This document shows positions 1 to 8,009 of a DNA stretch of 24,474 nt, piece after piece. Where the stretch lies: assembly GCA_001818705.1 (NCBI GenBank), contig MHJM01000013.1, forward strand, positions 261 to 24,734, given 5' to 3'. The notes beneath the pieces were generated by a model. That model searched no databases. It was not told the origin of the DNA and worked only from the letters and a program-made list of their open reading frames with translations. Source of the DNA: Candidatus Harrisonbacteria bacterium RIFCSPLOWO2_02_FULL_45_10c (GTDB lineage: Bacteria > Patescibacteriota > Minisyncoccia > UBA6257 > 02-FULL-45-10c). Position 1 is the stretch's first letter. Each line of letters begins with the position of its first letter. A program made the translations under genes and the position numbers.

Positions 1-47
1 CGGCCAACGCCGGATTTAGAACGATGTTTTACTGGTACGCCTCCCAT
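1..47 (-). CDS. rpmF: Ribosomal protein L32, 5' end only (partial)
   Basis: The minus strand reads M-G-G-V-P-V-K-H-R-S-K-S-G-V-G before running off the left edge. This is the conserved N-terminus of bacterial ribosomal protein L32 (V-P-K/V followed by a K/R/S-rich stretch), a component of the large subunit. Only 15 codons are present, so nothing can be said about the rest, including the usual zinc-binding cysteines. I chose the ATG at 47 over the in-frame ATG at 62 because the latter lies inside the -10 box (58-63) and could not be in the transcript. The predicted leader is only about 3-4 nt and has no Shine-Dalgarno. The gene is divergent from the protease at 169. Confidence 0.8.
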   Translation of the reverse strand, partial: MGGVPVKHRSKSGVG

Positions 48-57
48 AGCAATGCTT

Positions 58-86
58 ATCATACCATCTTGTCTAACCGCAGTCAA
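58..86 (-). promoter_or_regulatory. Promoter of rpmF
   Basis: On the minus strand, TTGACT (81-86) and TATGAT (58-63) are separated by 17 nt; each matches the sigma70 consensus at 5 of 6 positions. Transcription would begin about 4 nt before the L32 ATG, giving a nearly leaderless message. Confidence 0.65.
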
Positions 87-100
87 TAATATAAAAACTA

Positions 101-128
101 TTGTATTTCGCTTTTAAAATGATATGCT
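101..128 (+). promoter_or_regulatory. Promoter of the trypsin-like protease gene
   Basis: TTGTAT (101-106) and TATGCT (123-128) are 16 nt apart. The predicted start near 135 leaves a leader of about 34 nt that carries the GAGGCGGGG Shine-Dalgarno region just before the ATG at 169. Confidence 0.45.
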
Positions 129-168
129 CAAAGTTAAGAGCGTTCCTTAACAATAGAGGCGGGGCAAT

Positions 169-1053
169 ATGAAAACCTGGATGTGGATTTTCCTGTCCAT
201 CATGGGACTTTTTCTGATCGGTAAAAGCGCTGAAGAATGGTTCTTGAACAATTACGCGAAACAAGAAGTAGCCATTGCTGTCCAAACTGGGAAAATCAGC
301 ATTCAAAACTTTGAAGAAACCATCCAGAGGATTTATCAGGAAGCGGATTATGTCATTAAGGTCCAGAAAATCGTATTTAAGAAAAGCCTGGCGGATGAAA
401 GCGAAATGATTCCCGATGAATCCAAAAGCGGCTTCGGCGCGGGAATTATTTTCCGCCGCAATGGCGCTTATTACGTTCTTTCCGCCAGCCATCTTGCCAG
501 CGACGATCCGCTTCCTAAATTTTTCGCCCACTTCCGCAATAAAGAAAAACAATCGCTGGAAGTGGTTGCCAGCAACTCCGATCTGGATTTCGCCGTTCTG
601 GCTTTCAACGACAAAAAATTCCACCCGGAAAAAGTCGCACGCTTTGGCAATTCCTCGGCATTAAAACCCGGCACGCTCGTCCTGGCTTTCGGATTCTGGG
701 CTACGGAAGATCTGGATTTCATGATGCGGAACGGAATTGTCGTCAAGCCAGTCGGCCCTCCGAACTTCTTTTTAAAATCCCGATTGCTGATCAGCCAGAT
801 AACCGTTCCTAAAAAAATTATCACTCACAGCGCCCAGATCGCCCCCGGATTTTCCGGCGGACCGCTGGTTCTGCTCAACGGCGAAGTAGTCGGCGTCAAT
901 GTCATTTTAACTCCGGTCACCTCAATCGCCTCCCCAATCAACGAAATTCTGGAAGCAATGGAAAAAAATGATGAAAAATACCGACAATCCAAGAAAATCT
1001 CGGAACCGATTACAGTAACCGCCTCAAAAGTTTTTAAGAATCAGAAAAAATAA
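169..1053 (+). CDS. Membrane-anchored trypsin-like (S1/DegP-type) serine protease
   Basis: The 294-aa product is a chymotrypsin-fold serine protease, probably acting outside the membrane. Residues 4-19 form an uncleaved N-terminal membrane segment, and residues 30-80 a helical linker. The protease core then shows the triad in order: His108 in the A-S-H-L motif, Asp140 in D-L-D-F-A-V-L, and Ser229 in G-F-S-G-G-P. No PDZ domain follows Ser229; only about 65 residues remain, so this is a short DegP/HtrA-like or plain trypsin-2-like protein. The substrate is unknown. The start is set by a Shine-Dalgarno (GAGGCGGGG) a few nt upstream. The gene is monocistronic, with its own promoter and a strong terminator 2 nt after the stop. 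The fold assignment is secure; a quality-control role is only inference. Confidence 0.85.
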   Translation: MKTWMWIFLSIMGLFLIGKSAEEWFLNNYAKQEVAIAVQTGKISIQNFEETIQRIYQEADYVIKVQKIVFKKSLADESEMIPDESKSGFGAGIIFRRNGAYYVLSASHLASDDPLPKFFAHFRNKEKQSLEVVASNSDLDFAVLAFNDKKFHPEKVARFGNSSALKPGTLVLAFGFWATEDLDFMMRNGIVVKPVGPPNFFLKSRLLISQITVPKKIITHSAQIAPGFSGGPLVLLNGEVVGVNVILTPVTSIASPINEILEAMEKNDEKYRQSKKISEPITVTASKVFKNQKK

Positions 1054-1054
1054 T

Positions 1055-1079
1055 CTCCGTCAAGCGACGGAGTTTTTTT
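1055..1079 (+). terminator. Intrinsic terminator of the protease gene
   Basis: A 7-bp stem, CTCCGTC / GACGGAG with a 4-nt loop, is followed by seven T. It starts 2 nt after the protease stop codon. Confidence 0.9.
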
Positions 1080-1088
1080 ACCTCGCAC

Positions 1089-1231
1089 CGAGCCGAACAC
1101 TGCAACGCCTACCCGTTTTCCTTCCTATTTATAAGGTGTTCGCAAAGATAAAGTTTAATAAAAAAATATTGCCTTACCCGAGGCGTTGTAGAAAACGGAA
1201 GTGCTCGATCTGGTGACGGGGTTTTATCCCC
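1089..1231. other. Structured spacer upstream of dnaE with interlocking inverted repeats
   Basis: No coding potential is visible. Several complementary pairs are present: CGAGC (1089-1093) with GCTCG (1203-1207); CGAACAC (1094-1100) with GTGTTCG (1136-1142); CAACGCCT (1103-1110) with AGGCGTTG (1181-1188); CCGTTTTC (1113-1120) with GAAAACGG (1191-1198); and GGGG/CCCC at 1218-1231 followed by a short T run. The two 8-bp pairs cross each other, so they cannot both form in a simple nested fold. They imply a pseudoknot or alternative states. I recognise no known RNA family. The segment lies before the predicted dnaE promoter, so it is not in the dnaE leader if that promoter is right. Confidence 0.45.
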
Positions 1232-1239
1232 AGTTTTTG

Positions 1240-1269
1240 TTGTCAGCGGCTACGGTCTTACAGTAAAAT
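1240..1269 (+). promoter_or_regulatory. Promoter of dnaE, set for a leaderless transcript
   Basis: TTGTCA (1240-1245) and TAAAAT (1264-1269) are 18 nt apart, each matching consensus at 5 of 6 positions. The ATG at 1276 begins 6 nt after the -10 box, where transcription itself should start. No Shine-Dalgarno precedes the ATG. Confidence 0.6.
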
Positions 1270-1275
1270 CTGAAT

Positions 1276-4200
1276 ATGCCTAAATTCGTCCATCTCCACA
1301 CGCACTCCCATTACTCGCTCCTCGATGGTTTGGGAAAGATTGATGATCTCGTCAATCAGGCTAAAAGTTTTGGAATGGACGCACTGGCGCTGACCGACCA
1401 TGGCGCCCTGTACGGCGCCGTAGAGTTTTATAAAAAAGCAAAAAAAGCCGGCCTGAAGCCGATTCTCGGCGTGGAAGCTTACGTCGCTCCCCATAGCCAC
1501 GAACAAAAACAAAATAATGGCGGCGATGACCGTTATTTTCACCTTATCCTGCTGGCGAAAAACAACACCGGCTGGAAAAACCTGATCCAGCTGACCACGA
1601 TCGCCCACCTAAAGGGTTTTTATTACAAACCGCGGGTGGATAAAAATCTTTTGCGCCAATACCACGAAGGGCTGATAGCGTTGTCCGCCTGCATTACCGG
1701 CGAGGTCGCCAAAAATATCCTGCAAAATAATCCTGCCCAGGCGGAACAAACCGCGCTAGAATATCAATCAATTTTCGGAGCGGGAAATTTTTATCTGGAA
1801 ATCGGCCATCATCCGGGAATTCCGCAAACCAGCAAAGCCAATGAAGGCCTGAAAAAAATATCGGCAAAAACCGGCATCCCCCTGGTTGCCACTCACGATA
1901 TTCATTATGTAAAAACTGCCGACGCCCACTACCACGATATTTTACTGGCCGTTCAGACCGGCAATAAACTTTCCGATACCGACCGCCTGACGCTCAAGGA
2001 CGATGATTTCTCCATGCGCTCTCCGGAAACCATGGCGGATTTTTTTACCGATGTTCCGGAAGCAATTGAAAATACGGCGCGCATCGCCGACCAATGCAAT
2101 GTGGAGCTGGAGCTGGGGAAAATCCACTTGCCGAAATTTGACGTTCCGGAAAATGAGAACCCCGGCGCCTATCTTAGAAAATTAGTCCGGGAAAGAATTG
2201 CCAACCGCTATCCTGCCGAAACTCCAGAAATTACCGCCCGGGTTGATTTTGAGCTGGACGTCATCGGAAAAACCGGTTTTGCCGATTACTTCCTGATTGT
2301 CCAGGATTTCGTCAACTGGGCAAAAGACCACGGCATTGTTGTCGGACCGGGCCGTGGCTCGGCTGCGGGCAGCATCATCGCGTATATCCTGAATATCACC
2401 GATATTGACCCGCTTAAGTACGAATTGCTGTTTGAGAGATTTTTAAATCCGGCGCGCATTCAAATGCCGGATATTGATATTGATTTCGCTGATACCCGCC
2501 GCGATGAAGTTTTTGGATACCTCGAGGAAAAATACGGTAAGGATCGGGTCGCTCATATCATTACTTTCGGTACGATGGCGGCCCGCGCCGCTATCCGCGA
2601 TGCCGGACGCGCCATGGGCCTAAGCTATGCATTCTGCGATCAAATCGCCAAGCTGATACCTTTTAATAACGACCTGGAAGAAGCCATTACCACGATTCCA
2701 GAACTCAAAGAGATGTATAAAAATAATCCGGACGCGAAAAATGTCCTGGATGCGGCAAAAAATCTGGAAGGCGTGGTCCGCCACGCTTCCGTGCATGCCT
2801 GCGGAACGGTTATCGCGAAAGAACCGCTGACCAACTACATGCCGATCCAATACGCTCCCCAAGACGAAAACACCATCATCACTCAATTCGAAATGCACAG
2901 CGTGGAAGACCTGGGACTTTTAAAAATGGATCTGCTGGGATTGAAAAACCTGACTATCATTGAAGATACGCTTCGGCTGATTGAAGAAATCAGCGGCGTA
3001 CGCATCGATATCAGCGCTATTCCGCTTAACGACAAAAAAACTTTTGAGTTGCTTCAGCTGGCGGATACTACCGGAGTTTTCCAATTAGAATCCAGCGGCA
3101 TGCGCCGTTATCTGAAAGAACTGAAACCCAGCGAACTGGAAGATATTATCGCCATGGTTTCTCTCTACCGGCCGGGACCGATGGAACTTATCCCCCAATA
3201 CATCAAACGGAAATTCGGAAGAGAACGCATCACCTACCTCCACCCGCTGCTGGAACCGGTGCTGAAAAAAACTTACGGCATTATGATTTACCAGGAACAG
3301 CTAATGGCCGGCGCCCGGGTGCTTTCCGGATTGTCGCTGGCGGAAGCCGACATTTTGCGGAAAGCCGTCGGTAAAAAAGATAAGCAGCTGCTACAAGAAC
3401 AAAAAAATAAGGTCATTGACGGCGCAATTAAAAATGGCGTCAAGAAAGAAATTGCCGAACATTTCTGGACGCTGATTGAGCCGTTTGACCGATACGGCTT
3501 TAACCGGTCGCACGGCGCCTGCTACGCTTTAATTGCCTATCGGACCGCCTACCTTCGCGCCGGCTATCCGGTAGAATTTTATACCAGCCTTTTTAATGCC
3601 GATGCCGGCGACACGGAACGGATCGCCTTTCTGATTAACGAAGCGAGAAAATCCGGAATTAATGTCTTGGCGCCGGATATCAATAAAAGCCTGGCCCGAT
3701 TCGCTCCGGACGGCGCTGATATCCGATTCGGATTATTGGCAATTAAAAATCTCGGCGCCAACGTGATAACCGCCATTATTAATGAACGCCAGCGCGGCGG
3801 CCCGTTTAAAAACTTCGTGGATTTTCTGCAGCGCGTTGGCCATAAAGATGTCAATAAAAAATCCCTGGAAAGCCTGATTAAATGCGGCGCCACTGATTCG
3901 CTCGGCCTGGAACGCAATCTCGGCCTCACCAACATCGAAGATATTATCCATTTTGCCGGCAACATCCGGAAATCAAAACAAACAACCGCGCAATCGTCGC
4001 TCTTCGGTCACGCTAGCGTTTCAGCAGCCGCATTACGGTTAAAACCATGCCAACCGGCAACTACCCAGGAAAAATTGACCTGGGAAAAAGAATTGCTCGG
4101 CCTTTACATTTCCGACCATCCATTGAACCAATACAAAGAAAAAATAGAAAAAAACGGCGTGGAGACCATTAAAAATATGCTTCTGAAAACCGATGGCGAT

Positions 4201-4452
4201 TTCGGCGCTAAGCGACCGAAGATTGCCGGCGTAGTTTCTAAAATTCACCGCGTCACGACCAAAATGGGGCAACCGATGGTTTTTGTAACCGTGGAAGATT
4301 TTCATGACACCATGGAAGTGATTGTTTTTGCCGACACCCTGGAAAAAACTCTGCCGGTCTGGCAGGAAAATAAGATTGTCATGGTCTCCGGAAAAATGTC
4401 CTGGCGCAACGGCGAGCCGAAAATGATCTGCGATAATGCTAAGGAATTATGA
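1276..4452 (+). CDS. dnaE: DNA polymerase III alpha subunit (DnaE)
   Basis: This is the replicative polymerase catalytic subunit, 1058 aa, somewhat shorter than the E. coli protein. The N-terminal PHP domain starts with the metal-binding H-L-H-T-H-S-H motif at about residues 7-12. It keeps L-T-D-H-G, G-V-E-A-Y, S-A-C-I-T-G-E and A-T-H-D-I-H, so the full ligand set appears intact, unlike the degraded PHP of E. coli. The palm has G-P-G-R-G-S-A-A-G and the catalytic pair in P-D-I-D-I-D-F (Asp399 and Asp401), with the third aspartate at 552 in K-M-D-L-L-G-L. A tandem helix-hairpin-helix region follows. Q-S-S-L-F (906-910) matches the beta-clamp binding motif, and a C-terminal OB fold begins with the K-I-A-G-V-V segment. 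An intact PHP suggests built-in proofreading, which is inference. The ATG has no Shine-Dalgarno and is probably leaderless. Confidence 0.97.
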   Translation: MPKFVHLHTHSHYSLLDGLGKIDDLVNQAKSFGMDALALTDHGALYGAVEFYKKAKKAGLKPILGVEAYVAPHSHEQKQNNGGDDRYFHLILLAKNNTGWKNLIQLTTIAHLKGFYYKPRVDKNLLRQYHEGLIALSACITGEVAKNILQNNPAQAEQTALEYQSIFGAGNFYLEIGHHPGIPQTSKANEGLKKISAKTGIPLVATHDIHYVKTADAHYHDILLAVQTGNKLSDTDRLTLKDDDFSMRSPETMADFFTDVPEAIENTARIADQCNVELELGKIHLPKFDVPENENPGAYLRKLVRERIANRYPAETPEITARVDFELDVIGKTGFADYFLIVQDFVNWAKDHGIVVGPGRGSAAGSIIAYILNITDIDPLKYELLFERFLNPARIQMPDIDIDFADTRRDEVFGYLEEKYGKDRVAHIITFGTMAARAAIRDAGRAMGLSYAFCDQIAKLIPFNNDLEEAITTIPELKEMYKNNPDAKNVLDAAKNLEGVVRHASVHACGTVIAKEPLTNYMPIQYAPQDENTIITQFEMHSVEDLGLLKMDLLGLKNLTIIEDTLRLIEEISGVRIDISAIPLNDKKTFELLQLADTTGVFQLESSGMRRYLKELKPSELEDIIAMVSLYRPGPMELIPQYIKRKFGRERITYLHPLLEPVLKKTYGIMIYQEQLMAGARVLSGLSLAEADILRKAVGKKDKQLLQEQKNKVIDGAIKNGVKKEIAEHFWTLIEPFDRYGFNRSHGACYALIAYRTAYLRAGYPVEFYTSLFNADAGDTERIAFLINEARKSGINVLAPDINKSLARFAPDGADIRFGLLAIKNLGANVITAIINERQRGGPFKNFVDFLQRVGHKDVNKKSLESLIKCGATDSLGLERNLGLTNIEDIIHFAGNIRKSKQTTAQSSLFGHASVSAAALRLKPCQPATTQEKLTWEKELLGLYISDHPLNQYKEKIEKNGVETIKNMLLKTDGDFGAKRPKIAGVVSKIHRVTTKMGQPMVFVTVEDFHDTMEVIVFADTLEKTLPVWQENKIVMVSGKMSWRNGEPKMICDNAKEL

Positions 4453-4455
4453 CGC

Positions 4456-4484
4456 TTTAAAAAATGATTACATTGCCATATAAT
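4456..4484 (+). promoter_or_regulatory. Promoter of thrS, set for a leaderless transcript
   Basis: A perfect TATAAT (4479-4484) is preceded 17 nt upstream by TTTAAA (4456-4461; 4 of 6). The thrS ATG at 4491 starts 6 nt after the -10 box. The promoter sits entirely in the 38-nt gap after dnaE. Confidence 0.65.
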
Positions 4485-4490
4485 CATTAA

Positions 4491-6245
4491 ATGGCGCCCG
4501 AAAATAAAATTGAAGAAATCCGCCACTCGCTCGCCCACCTCTTGGCGGCGGCGGTTCTCAAAAAATATCCGAATACCAAACTCGGCATCGGACCGGTGAT
4601 TGAAAATGGATTTTATTACGATTTCAAATTTCTAAAGCCGATATCGGCGGAAGATCTGCCGGGACTGGAGCAAGAAATGAAGCGCCTAATCGGCGCTAAA
4701 CTGAATTTTACCGGAAAACCACTCACACCTACTGAAGCGAAGAAAATCTTTAAAACCCAGCCGTTTAAACTGGAGTTGATTAAGGATTTTACTAAAGAAA
4801 AAAAGGATTTGACTCTCTACCGGACCGGCGAGGTTTTTGAGGATCTTTGCCGCGGCGGGCATGTTCAGAATACTCAAGAAATAGATCCGGACGCTTTTAA
4901 ACTGACCCACCTGGCCGGCGCGTATTGGCGCGGGGATGAAAAAAATCCGATGCTGACCAGGATTTACGCGGTTGCTTTCAATGCCCAGGCCGAACTGGAC
5001 GAACACCTGCGGATGCTGGAAGAATCAAAAAAACGAGACCATCGAAAATTAGGAAAGGAGTTGGAACTATTTACGATTATTGATGAAATTGGTCCGGGAC
5101 TGCCGCTATTTTACCCAAAAGGCGCTCTGCTTCGCCGGATAGTGGAAAACTACATCACTAATCTTCAGGAACGAAACGGCTATGAACCGATCTGGATTCC
5201 CCATATTACTAAAAAAAATCTCTACGAAATTTCCGGGCACCTGAAGAAATACGACGCCCTTTATCCGCCGATGAAACTTAAAGACGAAGCTGACTACTAC
5301 CTCAAGCCGATGAACTGCCCTCATTTTATGATGCTTTATAAAAGCGTTCCGCATTCTTATCGGGAACTTCCCATCCGCTGGACCGCCACGACAACAAATT
5401 ACCGCTATGAAAAAAGCGGCGAATTAAGCGGCCTGACCCGCGTTCGCGCGCTCACTCAGGATGATTGCCACGTATTTGTGGCTCCCGAGCAAATCCAGCC
5501 GGAAATCAGCCGGATGCTGGATATGATTAAAGAAGCGTATGACGCGTTTGAATTTAAAAACTTCTGGGTCCGTATCTCCACGCATGATCCTGGCAATGCA
5601 GAAAAATATATCGGCGATCCGGCCATCTGGACCCAATCCGAAGCCATACTCTCGGCGTGTATTAAAGAGCGCGGCTGGAAACACACTGTTGTCGAAGGCG
5701 AAGCCGCATTTTACGGCCCGAAATTAGACTTCATGTTTAAAGACGCGCTGGGCCGCGAATGGCAGCTTTCCACTATCCAGCTGGACATGAATCTTCCGAA
5801 AAAATTTGAACTGGAATACGCCGATGCTGACGGATCAAAAAAACAGCCAATAGTTATCCATCGCGCTGTTCTTGGTTCTACCGAGCGCTTTCTCGGAATT
5901 CTAATTGAGCACTTTGCCGGCGCTTTTCCGGCCTGGCTGGCTCCGGTCCAAGCGGTTGTCGTGCCGATAAGCGAAAAACAAAAAGACTACGCCCAAAAAC
6001 TTATTAACACTCTCCACCAAAATAACATTCGGGCTAATCTTAATGACGCTAATGAAACGCTGGGAAAACGGATCCGGGCGTCCGAACTTCAAAAAATTCC
6101 TTATATCCTGGTTGTCGGTGATAAAGAAGCGCAAGCGAACGCAGTCGCAGTCCGGCGATACGGCAAAGGCGACCTTGGCGGGCAAACTATAGACGAATTT
6201 CTCAAACTCATCACCACTGAAATCCAAAATAAAAAAGCAGCGTAG
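4491..6245 (+). CDS. thrS: Threonyl-tRNA synthetase lacking the TGS domain
   Basis: This enzyme charges tRNA-Thr; it is a class II synthetase of 584 aa. The protein begins directly in the editing domain: H-S-L-A-H at about residues 13-17 and C-R-G-G-H at about 123-127 are the usual editing-site residues. The N-terminal TGS (N1) domain, about 60 residues in the 642-aa E. coli enzyme, is absent. The catalytic core has M-N-C-P-H (zinc-ligand cysteine), the motif-2 R-x-E equivalent near R-Y-E-K-S-G-E-L-S-G-L, and motif 3 near G-S-T-E-R. A C-terminal anticodon-binding domain starts around residue 485 (A-P-V-Q-A-V-V-V). The last codons (K-K-A-A-stop) lie inside the terminator palindrome shared with the convergent neighbour. 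A leaderless start at the ATG fits the promoter position, and no upstream in-frame TGS sequence exists. Confidence 0.96.
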   Translation: MAPENKIEEIRHSLAHLLAAAVLKKYPNTKLGIGPVIENGFYYDFKFLKPISAEDLPGLEQEMKRLIGAKLNFTGKPLTPTEAKKIFKTQPFKLELIKDFTKEKKDLTLYRTGEVFEDLCRGGHVQNTQEIDPDAFKLTHLAGAYWRGDEKNPMLTRIYAVAFNAQAELDEHLRMLEESKKRDHRKLGKELELFTIIDEIGPGLPLFYPKGALLRRIVENYITNLQERNGYEPIWIPHITKKNLYEISGHLKKYDALYPPMKLKDEADYYLKPMNCPHFMMLYKSVPHSYRELPIRWTATTTNYRYEKSGELSGLTRVRALTQDDCHVFVAPEQIQPEISRMLDMIKEAYDAFEFKNFWVRISTHDPGNAEKYIGDPAIWTQSEAILSACIKERGWKHTVVEGEAAFYGPKLDFMFKDALGREWQLSTIQLDMNLPKKFELEYADADGSKKQPIVIHRAVLGSTERFLGILIEHFAGAFPAWLAPVQAVVVPISEKQKDYAQKLINTLHQNNIRANLNDANETLGKRIRASELQKIPYILVVGDKEAQANAVAVRRYGKGDLGGQTIDEFLKLITTEIQNKKAA

Positions 6246-6260
6246 GTTACGCTGCTTTTT
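6232..6260. terminator. Bidirectional terminator covering both convergent stop codons
   Basis: A 13-bp perfect stem (6232-6244 with 6248-6260) has a 3-nt loop and runs of A and T on its two flanks, so it works on either strand. It contains the TAG of thrS (6243-6245) and the TAA of the 92-aa gene (6247-6249 on the minus strand), so both proteins end in K-A-A or K-K-A-A encoded by the hairpin itself. Confidence 0.9.
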
Positions 6261-6525
6261 GTTCCTTCTTATCCAAATTCTTTTTGGACCACTCTTCTGC
6301 TTCCTTAACCTCTTCATCGGAAATCTCAAATGTTTGAGGATGTTCCAGCAAATGCTCTTTCCAATTTTCCCGCGAATGCTTAAAAATTGCGTCCTCTTTA
6401 GCTTGAGCCGCTATTTTTTCCGCCTTCTCCTGATTGGCTTTTTCCGCCGCTTTTTTAGCGGCTGCCAATTCTTCAAAAGAAGGAGTTTTCTCTTCTTTAT
6501 TAAATTGCTTTAATCGCTCAAACAT
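6247..6525 (-). CDS. Small charged coiled-coil protein, function unknown
   Basis: I do not recognise this 92-aa protein. It has no signal peptide or membrane segment. Residues about 14-50 are very rich in Ala, Lys and Glu and should form a long helix or coiled coil. The second half has a W-K-E-H-L-L-E-H-P motif and an acidic E-E-V-K-E-A-E-E-W segment, ending in K-K-E-Q-K-A-A. It starts 14 nt after the gatB stop, so it is probably the last gene of the HD-phosphohydrolase/gatB operon. No Shine-Dalgarno is visible. The coding call rests on the uninterrupted frame, the operon position and the fact that its stop sits exactly in a bidirectional terminator. Confidence 0.75.
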   Translation of the reverse strand: MFERLKQFNKEEKTPSFEELAAAKKAAEKANQEKAEKIAAQAKEDAIFKHSRENWKEHLLEHPQTFEISDEEVKEAEEWSKKNLDKKEQKAA

Positions 6526-6539
6526 ATATTTTCAATATA

Positions 6540-8009
6540 TCACCGGGATAAATCTTTTTCCAGCAAAGATTTAATCACCTCCGGATTCCCCCGGCTGCGG
6601 AGCGCCGCCATGGTTTTACCAACCAAAAACTGCAGCGCTTCTATTTTACCTTTTTTATAATCCTCAATTGCCTTGGGATTTTCCATAATGACGGTTTTCA
6701 CCACCGCCAAAAGCTCGCCTTCGCCCGAAACCTGCCCTAAGCCCTCCTCCTGCACGATCGATCGCGGATCGGTGCCTTTTTCCAGCATTTTCACTAATAA
6801 ATCTTTTGCCGTCCGGGTGGAAATTTCTTTTTTAACCGCCATAGCTATGAGATCGGCAAAATTTTCCGGAGTAAGCTTGAGATTGGAAAAATCCAGCTCC
6901 CGATCTTTCATAATTCCCTTCAAATCGCTATTGAGATAATTAAATAATAAAGTTATTTTTTCCGTATTCACTACCTCTCCCTCATCTGCCTCTAATTCTG
7001 ACACCGCGGACTCAAAATATTCTGCCTCATCTTTATTTTCTACCAGTACATTAATTTGCTCCGCCGTAAGGCCAAATAATTCTTTAAATCTTCGGCGCTT
7101 AGCATCGGGCAATTCCGGTACTGCCAACTTCAAATCAGCCAGCGGAAAATCACTGGCAGCCAGCACCGGCAGATCCGGTTCCGGGAAATAGCGGTAATCG
7201 TGCGCCGCTTCCTTAGAGCGCTGGCTGACGGTTATTTTTTTAACATCGTCCCAGCCCCGGGTTTCCTGCGCCACCGCTTTTCCGGTATCCAGCAATGCCG
7301 CTTGCCGGTCAATTTCATAATGAATCGCGCTCTCCAGCGCCGCAAAAGAATTAAGGTTTTTAATTTCAACCTTAGTCCCAAGCTCTATACTAGAGCTTAT
7401 AGACACATTCGCATCAAAACGCATCTGCCCATGCTCCAAATCCGCGTCCGCAACGCCGAGATAGCGCAAAATCAGCTGCAATTCCTTCGCAAAGGCGACG
7501 GCTTCTTTGGCGTTTTTAATATCCGGTTCCGATACCAGTTCCATCAGCGGCAATCCGCCCCGGTTAAAATCAACCAAACTGGCCTCTTTACCCTGCTCAT
7601 CTTTCGCGTGGGCCAATTTTCCCGCATCTTCTTCTAAATGCACCCGATTTAATTTCACCGTTTTTGGTTCTCCGATTCTCGCTGAAATATCAATCCGGCC
7701 ACCGACCACAATCGGAGCGTCGTACTGGGATATCTGGTATCCCTTCGGCAGATCCGGATAAAAATAATTCTTCCGATCAAATTTAAATTGCGGATTAATC
7801 GCGCCGGAAACCGCGTATCCGATTTTAATCATTGCTTCAATAGCAGTTTTATTGATAGTCGGCAGCGTTCCCGGGTGGCCCAGGCAAATTGGGCAAACAT
7901 TAACATTCGGATGCTGTTCCTCCGGGTCATTCGGACAATCACAAAACATCTTCGTCACGGTTTTTAACTCGGCGTGAATTTCTAATCCGATAGTCGGTAA
8001 ATATTTCAT
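6540..8009 (-). CDS. gatB: Asp-tRNA(Asn)/Glu-tRNA(Gln) amidotransferase subunit B
   Basis: GatB is the tRNA-binding kinase subunit of GatCAB, which converts Glu-tRNA(Gln) or Asp-tRNA(Asn) to the amidated form. The 489-aa protein has the family's opening T-I-G-L-E-I-H-A-E-L, then the zinc-site cysteines in C-D-C-P (about 23-25) and N-V-C-P-I-C-L-G-H-P-G (about 37-47). The signature K-N-Y-F-Y-P-D-L-P-K-G-Y-Q-I-S-Q-Y follows. The C-terminal helical/YqeY tail (about 340-489) ends with a typical K-A-I-E-D-Y-K-K-G-K segment. gatA and gatC are not in the window. The ATG overlaps the stop of the upstream HD-domain gene by 4 nt (ATGA), so translation is likely coupled. The stop codon is TGA. Confidence 0.97.
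   Translation of the reverse strand: MKYLPTIGLEIHAELKTVTKMFCDCPNDPEEQHPNVNVCPICLGHPGTLPTINKTAIEAMIKIGYAVSGAINPQFKFDRKNYFYPDLPKGYQISQYDAPIVVGGRIDISARIGEPKTVKLNRVHLEEDAGKLAHAKDEQGKEASLVDFNRGGLPLMELVSEPDIKNAKEAVAFAKELQLILRYLGVADADLEHGQMRFDANVSISSSIELGTKVEIKNLNSFAALESAIHYEIDRQAALLDTGKAVAQETRGWDDVKKITVSQRSKEAAHDYRYFPEPDLPVLAASDFPLADLKLAVPELPDAKRRRFKELFGLTAEQINVLVENKDEAEYFESAVSELEADEGEVVNTEKITLLFNYLNSDLKGIMKDRELDFSNLKLTPENFADLIAMAVKKEISTRTAKDLLVKMLEKGTDPRSIVQEEGLGQVSGEGELLAVVKTVIMENPKAIEDYKKGKIEALQFLVGKTMAALRSRGNPEVIKSLLEKDLSR

Noticed and set aside
73..624. Open minus-strand frame of 183 codons opposite the protease
   Set aside because: It is antisense to a gene with a catalytic triad, overlaps the rpmF promoter and the protease promoter, and its sequence looks like no protein family.
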